Part shown: positions 35,689 to 44,408 of the stretch, piece by piece
How positions within the stretch are numbered: the first letter of the stretch is position 1
Layout: every line of letters starts with the position of its first letter
Assembly (NCBI RefSeq): GCF_029674545.1
Contig: NZ_CP121354.1
Coordinates: forward strand, 4,473,001-4,537,000
Origin: Mesorhizobium sp. WSM4904
GTDB taxonomy: Bacteria; Pseudomonadota; Alphaproteobacteria; Rhizobiales; Rhizobiaceae
Direction of reading: 5' to 3'
DNA: 64,000 nt
Position numbers and translations under genes: made by a program
The notes under the pieces: generated by a model
The model's database searches: none
The model's input: the letters and a program-made list of their open reading frames with translations, nothing else
Told to the model about the DNA's origin: nothing

Positions 35689-36200
35689 GACGCGTATTCG
35701 GCATCACCGGGTGGAAGAATTCCGGCAAGACGACACTGACCGAGAAGCTGGTCGCCGAACTGGTGCACCGTGGCTGGACCGTCTCGACGGTGAAGCACGC
35801 CCATCATGACTTCGACATCGACAAGCCTGATACGGACTCCTTCCGCCACCGCCAGGCCGGTGCCATGGAGGTCGCAATCGTCTCCGGCCGGCGCTGGGCG
35901 CTGATGCACGAGCTGCGCGATGAGGACGAGCCGAAGCTGGACGAAATCCTGGCGCGGCTGGCGCCTTGCGACATCGTGCTCGTCGAAGGCTACAAGCGCG
36001 AGGCGCACAAGAAGATCGAGGCGAGACGGCTCGAGGCGAAGGACCGGACGCCGCTTGCGGCCGGCGATCCGAACATCGTCGCCATCGCAGCGGATTTCAA
36101 AGTCGAAGGCGAGAGCCTGCCGGTTTTCGACCTCGACGACACGAAATCGATAGCCGACTTCATCGAGCGCGTGACTGGCCTCGTCACAAAAGGCGAGTAA
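35685..36200 (+). CDS. mobB: Molybdopterin-guanine dinucleotide biosynthesis protein MobB
   Basis: 171-aa GTP-binding partner of MobA. It has the P-loop GWKNSGKTTL at the N-terminus, VKHAHHDFDID, and VLVEGYKREAHKKIE. The ATGA overlap with mobA implies coupled translation. Confidence 0.92.
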   Translation: MRRVFGITGWKNSGKTTLTEKLVAELVHRGWTVSTVKHAHHDFDIDKPDTDSFRHRQAGAMEVAIVSGRRWALMHELRDEDEPKLDEILARLAPCDIVLVEGYKREAHKKIEARRLEAKDRTPLAAGDPNIVAIAADFKVEGESLPVFDLDDTKSIADFIERVTGLVTKGE

Positions 36201-36351
36201 CGCAACGGCACGCGGTGATTGTCGTTTGCTGTTGATTTGCAGTTGCTTTTTTCTTGGAAAGAGTGGGAGTATCCCGCGCAGCGGGCGGTCAAGAAGCCCC
36301 GCCCACAAGAGCCGCACGGGACAGCGGCCATGACAATATGAGAGGATTATC

Positions 36352-37137
36352 ATGCGTATTGCACTGCGTATCGCGCTCGCCGCTTCGGCCGCGCTGCTGA
36401 CACTTGGCGTTGCCCAGGCTCAGGAAAAGACCCTGAGGATCGGCACCGAAGGCGCGTACCCGCCCTTCAACAACCTGACCTCGGACGGCCAGCTGGTCGG
36501 CTTCGACATCGATATCGCCAAGGCTCTCTGCGACGAAATGAAGGTGAAGTGCACCTTCGTCGCGCAGGACTGGGACGGCATCATTCCGGCGCTTCAGGCC
36601 GGCAAGTTCGACGCCATCGTAGCCTCGATGTCGATCACGCCCGAGCGCCAGGAAAAGGTCGACTTCACGCACAAATACTACAATACGCCCTCGGCGATTG
36701 CCGTGCCGAAGGATTCGCCGCTCAAGGGCGTGACCAAAGCGGACCTCGCCGGCAAGTCGATCGGCGTCGCTACCACGACGACGCATTTCAACTATGCCTC
36801 GAAGACCTACACGGACAGCACGATCAAGGGCTATCCGAGCAGCCCCGAGGAGCAAGCCGATCTTGCCAACGGTCGCCTCGACGCCATCGAGGACGATATC
36901 GTCGTGCTGCAGCAATGGCTGGATTCGCCCGACGGCGCCTGCTGCAAGATCCTCGGCCAGCCCTCGCCGCAGCCGGTCGAGATTTTCGGACCGGGCGCCG
37001 GCATTGCCGTGCGCAAGGGCGAAACCGATCTGGTCAACAAGCTGAATTCCGCGATCGACGCCATTCGCAAGAACGGAAAGTACAAGGAAATCAACGACAA
37101 GTACTTCAAGTTCGACGTCTACGGCGCCGAGTCCTGA
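36352..37137 (+). CDS. Polar amino acid ABC transporter, substrate-binding protein
   Basis: Periplasmic SBP_bac_3 protein, 261 aa, with a signal peptide cleaved near AQA-QE (about residue 23). It shows the lysine/arginine/ornithine/histidine-type motifs EGAYPPFNN, GFDIDIAKALC, QDWDGIIPALQAGKFD and RQEKVDFT. It has a strong start (GAGAGGATTATC). It heads an operon with two permeases. Confidence 0.93.
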   Translation: MRIALRIALAASAALLTLGVAQAQEKTLRIGTEGAYPPFNNLTSDGQLVGFDIDIAKALCDEMKVKCTFVAQDWDGIIPALQAGKFDAIVASMSITPERQEKVDFTHKYYNTPSAIAVPKDSPLKGVTKADLAGKSIGVATTTTHFNYASKTYTDSTIKGYPSSPEEQADLANGRLDAIEDDIVVLQQWLDSPDGACCKILGQPSPQPVEIFGPGAGIAVRKGETDLVNKLNSAIDAIRKNGKYKEINDKYFKFDVYGAES

Positions 37138-37149
37138 TCATTGCGCTCG

Positions 37150-37175
37150 GGGCGGTGAGGAAGACCTCACCGCCC
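37150..37175 (+). terminator. Intra-operon hairpin after the binding-protein gene
   Basis: Perfect stem GGGCGGTGAGG / CCTCACCGCCC with an AAGA loop, 12 bases past the stop. It has no real T run, so it more likely stabilises the binding-protein mRNA and reduces read-through into the permeases than ends transcription. Confidence 0.6.
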
Positions 37176-37215
37176 TCCCTTCATTCCGGGATCGCCACGG
37201 AGACACGCCCCGCCA

Positions 37216-37932
37216 ATGCCGGCCCAAAGCATTTGGACACTTCTCAGTTGGGGCCCCGATGGCTGGAGTGACGACATCGCCTCCGGCGTGCTGGTCACGA
37301 TTGCGTTGGCGCTCGCCACGCTCCCGATCGGCCTGGTGATCGGCTTTTTCGTCGCCTTCGCCAAACAGTCCCAGGAACCGTCACTGCGGCTCGCGGCCAA
37401 CATCTACACGACGGTCTTTCGCGGCCTGCCCGAACTGGTGACGCTGTTCCTGTTCTTCTTCGGCATGCCCCTGCTGCTGCAATATGTCGTGCGCCTGTTC
37501 GAACCCGAGGCGGCAGTCGACGTGAACAGCTTCATTGCCGGCATGATCGTGCTGTCGCTGATCTTCTCGTCCTACGCGAGCGAGGTCTTTCTTTCCGCCT
37601 TTCGCGCCATTCCCAAGGGCCAGTATGAGGGCGGCTACGCCATTGGCCTTTCGAAATGGCAGACGATGCGCCTGGTGATCCTGCCGCAACTGCTGCGCAT
37701 CGCTTTCCCGGGCCTCGAGAATTGCTGGCTCAGCCTGCTCAAGGACACCTCGCTGGTGTCGGTCGTCAACCTCGCCGAAACCTTGCGCAATGCCGGCGTC
37801 GCGGCCCGCGTCACCAAGCATTCGTTCCTCTTCTACAGCGTCGCGGCGCTGGTCTTCCTTGTGCTCGCCATCCTGTCGTCGATCGCGACCGGTTATATTC
37901 TGCGTTCGCTCGGGCGGAGGGAGGCGCGATGA
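37216..37932 (+). CDS. Amino acid ABC transporter permease (HisQ/OccQ-like)
   Basis: 238-aa inner-membrane permease of the HisMQ family with about five membrane segments. The coupling EAA-type loop is SAFRAIPKGQYEGGYAIGLS (near residue 140). It ends in an ATGA overlap with the second permease, so the two are made in equal amounts as a heterodimer. Confidence 0.92.
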   Translation: MPAQSIWTLLSWGPDGWSDDIASGVLVTIALALATLPIGLVIGFFVAFAKQSQEPSLRLAANIYTTVFRGLPELVTLFLFFFGMPLLLQYVVRLFEPEAAVDVNSFIAGMIVLSLIFSSYASEVFLSAFRAIPKGQYEGGYAIGLSKWQTMRLVILPQLLRIAFPGLENCWLSLLKDTSLVSVVNLAETLRNAGVAARVTKHSFLFYSVAALVFLVLAILSSIATGYILRSLGRREAR

Positions 37933-38753
37933 GCGTCAGCCAGGCCATCGCCGTCGACAGACCGCCGCCACGGGCGCGCGGCTGGCCGCGCGCCCGTATC
38001 GTCGGCTACGCGCTGGTCGGCGTGTGGATCCTCTTCGGCTTCGGCATCGTGGCCTATCTCGTCCACGCCTGGAACGCGGAGTTCTTCGCCAGATACGCGC
38101 CGGCCTATCTGCAGGGGCTGGGAACCACCCTGTCGCTGGTGGCCATTTCCATGGTGACTGGCGCGATCCTGTCGCTGCCCGTCGCCTACGGACGCATGTC
38201 GAAGAACAAGATCTTGTCCGGTCTCGCCTATTGCTACGTCTATTTCTTCCGCGGCACGCCGCTGCTGGTGCAAACCTATCTGGTCTACTATGGCGTCGGC
38301 TCATTCCGGCCTGAGCTCGAAACGGTCGGGCTGTGGTGGTTCTTCCGCGAAGCCTTCTACTGCGGCGTCTTTGCCTTCTCGCTCAACACCGCCGCCTACC
38401 AGGCCGAAATCCTGCGCGGGGCCATCGAAAGCGTGCCCAGGGGCCAGTGGGAAGGCGCCGCATCGCTCGGCCTGCACAAGCTGCAGACGCTGCGCAAGGT
38501 CATCATGCCGCAGGCGATCATCGTGGCGTTGCGGCCTTACGGCAACGAGCTCATCCTGATGATCAAGGCTTCGGCCATCGTCGCCATCATCACGGTCTAC
38601 GACCTGATGGGAAATGCGAAGCTCGCCTACGCCAAATCCTTCGACATCCAGGCCTATATCTGGGTGGCGATCGTCTATCTGGTGCTGGTCGAGATCCTGC
38701 GCCACGGCGTCGAATGGATCGAGCGCCGGATCACCATTCACCTCAAGCGATAG
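37929..38753 (+). CDS. Amino acid ABC transporter permease (HisM/OccM-like)
   Basis: 274-aa partner permease with about five membrane segments and the coupling loop IESVPRGQWEGAASLGLH (near residue 173). No ATP-binding subunit follows; the next 160 bases hold a family A repeat and then an unrelated dehydrogenase. The importer must borrow an ATPase encoded elsewhere. Confidence 0.92.
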   Translation: MSVSQAIAVDRPPPRARGWPRARIVGYALVGVWILFGFGIVAYLVHAWNAEFFARYAPAYLQGLGTTLSLVAISMVTGAILSLPVAYGRMSKNKILSGLAYCYVYFFRGTPLLVQTYLVYYGVGSFRPELETVGLWWFFREAFYCGVFAFSLNTAAYQAEILRGAIESVPRGQWEGAASLGLHKLQTLRKVIMPQAIIVALRPYGNELILMIKASAIVAIITVYDLMGNAKLAYAKSFDIQAYIWVAIVYLVLVEILRHGVEWIERRITIHLKR

Positions 38754-38760
38754 AGCGCCT

Positions 38761-38819
38761 GAGCAATTCCAGGAAAAGTGCGTGGCGGTTTTCCGTCCGG
38801 AATAAGCTGAACCGCTCTG
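38761..38819 (+). repeat. Dispersed palindromic repeat, family A (copy 3, short)
   Basis: GAGCAATTCCAGGAAAAGTG continuing to TTTTCCGTCCGGAA and ending in GAACCGCTCT. It is identical over most of its length to the 6575 copy but lacks the AACAAATATTTGG segment. Confidence 0.8.
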
Positions 38820-38917
38820 GCTCGCCTGCACCAGTCGATGCGGCTCCGCGTGCCTTGACGAATTTTTCGCATGGCCTAGACCTTCCGCCACTGGAATCTC
38901 TGTTGGAAGGCAGGCTT

Positions 38918-39787
38918 ATGGCATCGGTTGCATTTCTCGGTCTTGGCGTCATGGGCTATCCGATGGCCGGGCACCTCAGGAACAAAGGCGGCCATGACGT
39001 CACCGTCTATAACCGCACGACGGCGAAAGCCGAGCAGTGGGTCTCCCGGCATGGCGGCAAGCTGGCGCTGACGCCGGCCGAAGCGGCCGCGGGCAAGGAC
39101 TTCGTCTTCTCCTGCGTAGGCAATGACGACGACCTGCGCTCGGTGACGACGGGCGCCAAGGGCGCCTTCGCCGCGATGAAGAAGGGCTCAGTTTTCATCG
39201 ACAACACCACTGCTTCGGCCGAAGTAGCGCGTGAACTCGCCGAAGCCGCCGAAAAGGCCGGCTTTTCCTTCCTCGACGCGCCGGTGTCGGGCGGTCAGGC
39301 CGGCGCCGAGAACGGCGTGCTGACGGTGATGGTCGGCGGCGAGCGGTCGGCCTTCGACAAGGCAAAACCGGTCATCGACGCCTTTGCCCGCATGGTGGGG
39401 CTGATGGGTCCGGCGGGCGCCGGCCAGCTCACCAAGATGATCAACCAGATCGCCATTGCCGGCCTCGTCCAGGGATTGGCCGAAGGCATCCATTTCGGCA
39501 AGAGGGCCGGTCTCGACATCGAGAAGGTCATCGAGGTGATCTCCAAGGGCGCAGCCGGCTCCTGGCAGATGGAAAACCGCCACAAGACGATGAACGCCGG
39601 AAAATACGATTTCGGCTTTGCCGTCGACTGGATGCGCAAGGATCTCGGCATCTGCTTGGCCGAGGCCAACCGCAATGGCGCCAGGCTGCCGGTGACGGCG
39701 CTTGTCGACCAGTTCTACAAGGACGTTCAGGACATGGGTGGCCGGCGCTGGGACACGTCCTCGCTGCTGGCTCGTCTGGAAAAATAG
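38918..39787 (+). CDS. NAD(P)-dependent oxidoreductase, 3-hydroxyisobutyrate dehydrogenase family
   Basis: 289 aa of the beta-hydroxyacid dehydrogenase family. It has the dinucleotide fold GLGVMGYPMAGHL, the substrate motif FLDAPVSGGQAGAENG, the catalytic Lys in GAGQLTKMINQI, and a C-terminal helical domain (NRHKTMNAGKYDFGF). The ATG at 38918 follows GGAAGGCAGGCTT. 3-Hydroxyisobutyrate, tartronate semialdehyde or a related acid is the likely substrate; they cannot be told apart here. Confidence 0.88.
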   Translation: MASVAFLGLGVMGYPMAGHLRNKGGHDVTVYNRTTAKAEQWVSRHGGKLALTPAEAAAGKDFVFSCVGNDDDLRSVTTGAKGAFAAMKKGSVFIDNTTASAEVARELAEAAEKAGFSFLDAPVSGGQAGAENGVLTVMVGGERSAFDKAKPVIDAFARMVGLMGPAGAGQLTKMINQIAIAGLVQGLAEGIHFGKRAGLDIEKVIEVISKGAAGSWQMENRHKTMNAGKYDFGFAVDWMRKDLGICLAEANRNGARLPVTALVDQFYKDVQDMGGRRWDTSSLLARLEK

Positions 39788-39793
39788 GCGACG

Positions 39794-40498
39794 ATGGCCC
39801 TGCCCGATTCGAGCTGGAGCGCCGACGACATCGTCGCCCATTTGCGCTCGATCGGCACGAAGGAAAACCTGGCCGGCATGGCGCGGTTCGGCATCAACAC
39901 CGCGACCGCACTTGGCATCGGCAATTCCGATTTGCGGCCGCTGGCGCGCAAGCTGAAGAAGAACCACGAACGGTCGCTGCTTCTTTGGAACACCGGCATC
40001 CGCGAGGCGCGGCTGATGGCCGCCTTCACCGGCGAGCCGAAGAAGCTCGACATCGGCCAGTGCCGGCGCTGGGCCGCCGACTTCGACAGCTGGGAGATCG
40101 TCGACACTGTCGCCGACCTATTTGCCGAAACACCGTTCTGGCGCGAGCTGATCGAGGAATTCGCCCAGGATGAACGCGAGTTCGTCCGCCGTACCGCCTT
40201 TGCCATGCTGGCCTGGGGCACGGTGCATCTGAAAAAGGAGCCGGACGCGACCTTCCTTGCCTATCTGCCGCTGGTCGAGAAGCATGCGGGCGACCCGCGC
40301 AACTTCGTTCGCAAGGCGGTCAACTGGGCGCTGCGGCAGATCGGCAAGCGATCGATGGCGCTGCATGCACCTGCCCTTGCGCTGGCCGAGAAACTGGCGG
40401 CATCGTCCGACAAGACGGCGCGCTGGATCGGCAAGGACGCTGTCAAGGAACTGACGGATGCCAAACAGCTCGAACGGCTCGCCGCCCGAAAAACTTGA
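39794..40498 (+). CDS. DNA alkylation repair protein, AlkD-like
   Basis: 234-aa all-helical HEAT-repeat protein resembling AlkC/AlkD glycosylases (FGINTATALGIGNSDLRPLA, WETVD-like DSWEIVDTVADLF, DPRNFVRKAVNWALRQIGKR). Members excise alkylated bases, though stand-alone homologues may have other roles. It starts six bases after the dehydrogenase stop and overlaps the GNAT gene by 41 bases. Confidence 0.85.
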   Translation: MALPDSSWSADDIVAHLRSIGTKENLAGMARFGINTATALGIGNSDLRPLARKLKKNHERSLLLWNTGIREARLMAAFTGEPKKLDIGQCRRWAADFDSWEIVDTVADLFAETPFWRELIEEFAQDEREFVRRTAFAMLAWGTVHLKKEPDATFLAYLPLVEKHAGDPRNFVRKAVNWALRQIGKRSMALHAPALALAEKLAASSDKTARWIGKDAVKELTDAKQLERLAARKT

Positions 40499-41036
40499 CC
40501 TCGCCTCCATCCGCTTCATCGAGGTGACGCGGGAAACGCGCGGCCGTTTCGAAACCTTGTTCGAGCAGCCTGGCGCGCCGAAATATTGCTGGTGCATGGC
40601 CTGGCGCCATTCCGGCCGTGAGCACATCCAGAACGACGAGAAGAAGCGCATGATGATGGCGCGGATCGAGGCAGGCACGCCGGTCGGCATCGTCGCCGAG
40701 ATCGACAGCAAGATGGTCGGTTGGTGCTCGGTCGCGCCGCGCGAGACCTACCGCAAGCTTTCCAAGCAGCAGGATGACAGCGAGACAGGCGTCTGGTCGA
40801 TCGTCTGCTTCTATGTCCCAAGGGTTTTGCGCGGCAGCGGCTTGGCTTCATCCTTGCTTGACGCTGCCATCAAGCACGCCTTTGCCAAAGGCGCGCGCGT
40901 GGTCGAGGCCTATCCTGTCGACGCGGCCGCCCCGAGCTATCGCTTCATGGGTTTTCGCGACATGTTCGCAGCCCGCGGCTTCAAAGAGGTTGGCACTGCG
41001 GGCACTCGCCGGCATGTGATGCGACTGGAACGTTGA
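40458..41036 (+). CDS. GNAT-family N-acetyltransferase
   Basis: 192-aa acetyltransferase. The acetyl-CoA motif A appears as VLRGSGLASSLLDAAIKHA (R-G-S-G-L-A near residue 125), preceded by beta strands (GIVAEIDSKMVGWCSVAPRE). There is an unusual CWCMAW cysteine/Trp cluster near residue 45. The start lies inside the AlkD-like gene after AAGGAACTGACGG. The substrate is unknown. Confidence 0.85.
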   Translation: MPNSSNGSPPEKLDLASIRFIEVTRETRGRFETLFEQPGAPKYCWCMAWRHSGREHIQNDEKKRMMMARIEAGTPVGIVAEIDSKMVGWCSVAPRETYRKLSKQQDDSETGVWSIVCFYVPRVLRGSGLASSLLDAAIKHAFAKGARVVEAYPVDAAAPSYRFMGFRDMFAARGFKEVGTAGTRRHVMRLER

Positions 41037-41082
41037 GCGGTCACGATGCTTTTACTCGATTCCGAAAAAGGATTGACGAAGG

Positions 41083-41667
41083 ATGGGCACGACCATGAGC
41101 AAGCGTTTCAAATCGATCGCGATGCTGGCGGCCGCGCTCGCGCTCACCGCCACAGGCGCCGACGCCGCGGCCGATGTCGCGCACATCTTCTGGAAGGATC
41201 TGCGCCCGGCGACGCAGGCAGTCGCCGCGGACGCCAACCTGCCGATGATCGCAGCAAAGCTCCCCGATCACGGCGAGACGCTGTCGCTCGATTTGCAGGA
41301 CAAGACCATTCAATTGGCCGGCTACGCATTGCCGGTCGATCGCGACGGCGACCTCGTCTACCAGTTCCTGCTGGTGCCTTGGACCGGCGCCTGCAGCCAC
41401 ATGCCGACGCCGCCGCCGAACCAGATCGTGCTGGTGACGCCTGCGCATCCCTACAAGATGGCGGAGGCCTACCAGCCGGTCTCCGTGACCGGCGCGCTGA
41501 AGCCCGGTTTGGAGAAGAGCCAGCTCTTCATCCTGGATGGCGTCCTGATCGTCCAGTCCGGCTACACGGTGCGCAGGGCCGAAGTGGCCGGCGTCGAGAA
41601 CGTGCCGGACGCCGTCACGTTGCCGGTCAACTCGCCGTGGAATTTCCTCAACAAAAAGAAGAACTAA
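41083..41667 (+). CDS. DUF3299 exported protein
   Basis: 194 aa with a signal peptide (cleavage near ADAAAD). The mature part has LAGYALPVDRDGDLVYQFLLVPWTGACSHMPTPPPNQIVLV, the mark of DUF3299, often found near lipoprotein/metal ABC genes. The start is ATG 41083 or 41095; both have an acceptable AAGGA upstream. Function unknown. Confidence 0.82.
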   Translation: MGTTMSKRFKSIAMLAAALALTATGADAAADVAHIFWKDLRPATQAVAADANLPMIAAKLPDHGETLSLDLQDKTIQLAGYALPVDRDGDLVYQFLLVPWTGACSHMPTPPPNQIVLVTPAHPYKMAEAYQPVSVTGALKPGLEKSQLFILDGVLIVQSGYTVRRAEVAGVENVPDAVTLPVNSPWNFLNKKKN

Positions 41668-41689
41668 GTTCTATCGTCTCAGACAGCGC

Positions 41690-42181
41690 TTACGCCGCGT
41701 TCGCACCCGACTCCTTGTCCAGGATCATGTAGTCGAGCGGGATTTCGGTCGTGTACTTGATCTGCTCCATGGCGAAGGACGACGACACGTCGCGGATCTC
41801 GATCTTGGCGATCAGCCGCTTGTAGAAGGCGTCATAGGCGGCAATGTCGGGCACCACCACGCGCAGCAGATAGTCGACGTCGCCGCTCATGCGGTAGAAC
41901 TCTACCACTTCCGGAAATTCCTGGATGACCTCGGAGAAGCGCCGCAGCCATTCATGGCTGTGCGAATTGGTGCGGATCGACACGAAGACGGTGACGCGCA
42001 CATTGACCTTCTCGTGGTCGAGAATGGCCACGCGCCGCTTGATGACGCCCTCTTCCTCGAGCTTCTGGATGCGCCGCCAGCAAGGTGTGGTCGACAGGCC
42101 GACTTTCTTGGCGACATCGGCGACCGCAAGTGTCGCGTCCTCCTGCAGGAGGCGGAGAATTTTTCGGTCGAGGCGGTCCAT
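41690..42181 (-). CDS. Lrp/AsnC-family transcriptional regulator
   Basis: 163-aa regulator with an N-terminal helix-turn-helix (DVAKKVGLSTTPCWRRIQKLE) and a C-terminal RAM ligand-binding domain (about 70-150; MSGDVDYLLRVVVPDI). The target is unknown; the start follows GGAGTTCTCCCG. It is separated by about 100 bases from the UDG-like gene, which is on the same strand behind it. Confidence 0.92.
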   Translation of the reverse strand: MDRLDRKILRLLQEDATLAVADVAKKVGLSTTPCWRRIQKLEEEGVIKRRVAILDHEKVNVRVTVFVSIRTNSHSHEWLRRFSEVIQEFPEVVEFYRMSGDVDYLLRVVVPDIAAYDAFYKRLIAKIEIRDVSSSFAMEQIKYTTEIPLDYMILDKESGANAA

Positions 42182-42290
42182 CGGGAGAACTCCAGGGGAA
42201 TAGTTTCGCTATAATCCCTTTTATCAGGGCCTTTCACAAGAAAGAAATTCTGCCGATGGCGGCAAAAGCGAGTGATATCTTGCCGAATGC

Positions 42291-42908
42291 CTAACCGATG
42301 CGATAGCGGATTTCCGACCGCAGGAAAGGCAGCAAATCCATTTCAAACCAGGGATTCTTCTTCAGCCAGGCGGTGTTCCGCCAGGATGGATGCGGCAACG
42401 GCAGCACCCTGTGGCCGGCCGCCTCATCCCAGATGGCACGCCAGTTTTTGACCGTTTCCGTCAGCGACGATCCACGCGCCATGCTCATGTGCCAGGACTG
42501 CGCGTAGCCGCCGATCGTCAGCACCAGATCGATTTGCGGCATCAACGCCATGAGCGGCGCGCGCCAGGCCGGCGCGCATTCGCGGCGCGGCGGAAGATCC
42601 GCGCCCTTGGCGTCCTGCCCCGGAAAGCAAAAGCCCATCGGCACGATGGCGAATTTTCTCGTGTCGTAGAATTCTTCGCTGCTGACGCCGAGCCAACTTC
42701 TGAGGCGATCCCCGGAAGCATCGGTGAACGGCATGCCTGAGATGTGAACCTTGGTGCCCGGCGCCTGGCTGGCGAGCAGGATGCGTGCGCTGGACGACGG
42801 CCTGAGCACTGGCCGCGGCTCATGCGGCAAGGGTCGGCCGCGCGGCTGCTCGACGCAGATGCGGCAGGCCCGCACCTTGGCGGTGAGGCATTCCAGCTCT
42901 TCGCTCAT
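42291..42908 (-). CDS. Uracil-DNA glycosylase superfamily protein
   Basis: 205 aa of the UDG superfamily (family 4/5-like single-domain group). It has the CRICVEQPRGRPLPHEPRPV entry with two of the usual cysteines, the water-activating loop ASQAPGTKVHISGMPF, and the DNA-intercalation loop LPHPSWRNT. The clustered Cys ligands for a 4Fe-4S centre look incomplete, so substrate and activity are uncertain. ATG 42908 was chosen to give the family N-terminus. Confidence 0.8.
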   Translation of the reverse strand: MSEELECLTAKVRACRICVEQPRGRPLPHEPRPVLRPSSSARILLASQAPGTKVHISGMPFTDASGDRLRSWLGVSSEEFYDTRKFAIVPMGFCFPGQDAKGADLPPRRECAPAWRAPLMALMPQIDLVLTIGGYAQSWHMSMARGSSLTETVKNWRAIWDEAAGHRVLPLPHPSWRNTAWLKKNPWFEMDLLPFLRSEIRYRIG

Positions 42909-42934
42909 ATCGGGCAGTTCGTCCAAACCCAGCC

Positions 42935-43546
42935 TCAGGCAGCGGCGCTTGGCCGGCTGGCGAGCGCCGCGTGCCAGCGCAGCACGTTCGTGCACTCTTC
43001 AGGCACCTTGATGCGGGCCGGCTTCATGAAATCGATGGCGATCAGCCCCGTGATGTCGGCGACCGAATAGGTGTCGCCTGCGGCAAATTGCCTGCTAGCC
43101 AGCTCGCGGTCGAGGAGATGCAGGAACTCGATCGCCTTGGGCTTGTTTGCCTCGCCCCATTCCGGGATCTGCGGCACCTCCCACTCCTTCATCGCCGGGT
43201 GGATGTGCCGGAACGCCGCGGCAACGCAGCTCATGAGATTGAGCTCCATGCGTCTTTGCCACATCTCGACCATGGCCTTGCCGAGCGCGCCTTCGCCGAA
43301 CAAAGCGGGCTCGGGATGCAACTCCTCGAAGTAGCGGCAGATGGCTATCGATTCGGTGATGATGGTGCCGTCATCGAGTTCCAGCACCGGCAGCCGCCGC
43401 AGTGGATTGCGCGACGCCACGGGCTGCTCGCGATGTTCCAACGCGCCCATATCGACTGGCACCAGCGGAATCGTCAGTCCCTTTTCCGCCAGGAAAACCC
43501 GAACCCGCCTGGGGTTCGGCGCGCGACCGCCATCGAACAGCTTCAT
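42935..43546 (-). CDS. Glutathione S-transferase
   Basis: 203-aa GST with an N-terminal thioredoxin-fold half (MKLFDGGRAPNPRRVRVFLAEKG, then RLPVLELDDG and TESIAICRYFEE for glutathione binding) and a C-terminal helical half with ADITGLIAIDF. The start follows GATCGGAGAATGGA. The substrate is unknown. Confidence 0.9.
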   Translation of the reverse strand: MKLFDGGRAPNPRRVRVFLAEKGLTIPLVPVDMGALEHREQPVASRNPLRRLPVLELDDGTIITESIAICRYFEELHPEPALFGEGALGKAMVEMWQRRMELNLMSCVAAAFRHIHPAMKEWEVPQIPEWGEANKPKAIEFLHLLDRELASRQFAAGDTYSVADITGLIAIDFMKPARIKVPEECTNVLRWHAALASRPSAAA

Positions 43547-43591
43547 TCCATTCTCCGATCTTTCACCCCGATCATAGGGCGCGCTTCAATG

Positions 43592-43710
43592 CATGTCGCC
43601 CAAAAGTGCGCAGTGGTTTTGGGAGAACGACATGCATCGAACAGAGAATACATGTCGCCCAAAAGTGCGCAGCGTTTTTGGGGAGACGCACATGCACCAA
43701 ACAGAGCATC
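43592..43710 (+). repeat. Tandem pair of 59-bp repeats, family C
   Basis: Two units start CATGTCGCCCAAAAGTGCGC at 43592 and 43651. Each contains a T-rich GGTTTTGGG-type segment and ends CATGCAxC(A/G)AACAGAG. A third, inverted copy of the first 20 bases occurs at 59872-59892. They separate the GST and nuclease genes; the second copy reaches the nuclease stop codon. Confidence 0.8.
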
Positions 43711-44332
43711 ACCGGAAGCGAACAAGCTCGCGCAGCGCATCGCCGAGTGAAGCCAACGTGCCGTGCCTCCTCTCGACCGGCTGATCGTGATGGCTGTCGC
43801 GCCAGTCCTGCGGCTCTTCGAAGGAGCCGGCCCAGATGCCGGCCTTGGCGGCTCGCGCAACAATCTCCTCGGTTTCGAAGTCGCCGAAGGCGACCGCCCA
43901 TCCAGCCTGCACTTGAGCACGGTTGAGATCTGTGTCGCCTGCCTTGCAGTCGCCGAGCAGCCTGCCGTAGCGGTCGCGCTGCCAGCCGCAGCAGGAAACC
44001 GGCCTGTTGGCGATCAGCCGCACCAGCGACTGCCGCGCAAGCTTGCCGCAGGGATAGTCTGCGCCGTCCTTGCGGCACGACTGGGTGTACTCCGGGGCGT
44101 CGATGCCGCGCATGCGGATGCGCTCGCTACCGAGCGTGATCGAATCGCCGTCATTGACGATCGCCATGCCCTGTTCCTTGCGCGTTTCGAAGCGGTCGAG
44201 CCGCGCCGCCACCAGGATGAAGAGGCCGAGCAGAAGCGCGGTCAGCGCGTAGTCCAGCAGTCTGCGCCACAAGGTTCGCGGCGGGGCTGGCGCATATCGC
44301 CGGCGCGGTCTTCGCGACCAGGAACGGCTCAT
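43709..44332 (-). CDS. Thermonuclease (SNase) family protein, membrane-anchored
   Basis: 207-aa staphylococcal-nuclease-fold protein. An N-terminal basic segment and one membrane helix (about 25-44) anchor it to the periplasmic side. The nuclease core has NDGDSITL (first Asp), MRGIDAPE (Asp/Glu), DRYGRLLGDC and the ALxxGxA-like AGWAVAF. Several cysteines could form disulfides outside the cell. Confidence 0.85.
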   Translation of the reverse strand: MSRSWSRRPRRRYAPAPPRTLWRRLLDYALTALLLGLFILVAARLDRFETRKEQGMAIVNDGDSITLGSERIRMRGIDAPEYTQSCRKDGADYPCGKLARQSLVRLIANRPVSCCGWQRDRYGRLLGDCKAGDTDLNRAQVQAGWAVAFGDFETEEIVARAAKAGIWAGSFEEPQDWRDSHHDQPVERRHGTLASLGDALRELVRFR

Positions 44333-44408
44333 ATGGCAAACAGTCTCTTAATCATTCGAACGTAGCTTAACGAACTGAAAATCGCTGCGCGCAGAAATTG
44401 AACTTGGC

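Noticed and set aside
43592..43710. CRISPR array
   Set aside because: Only two units of 59 bp with similar, not unique, inter-core sequence, and no cas genes nearby.
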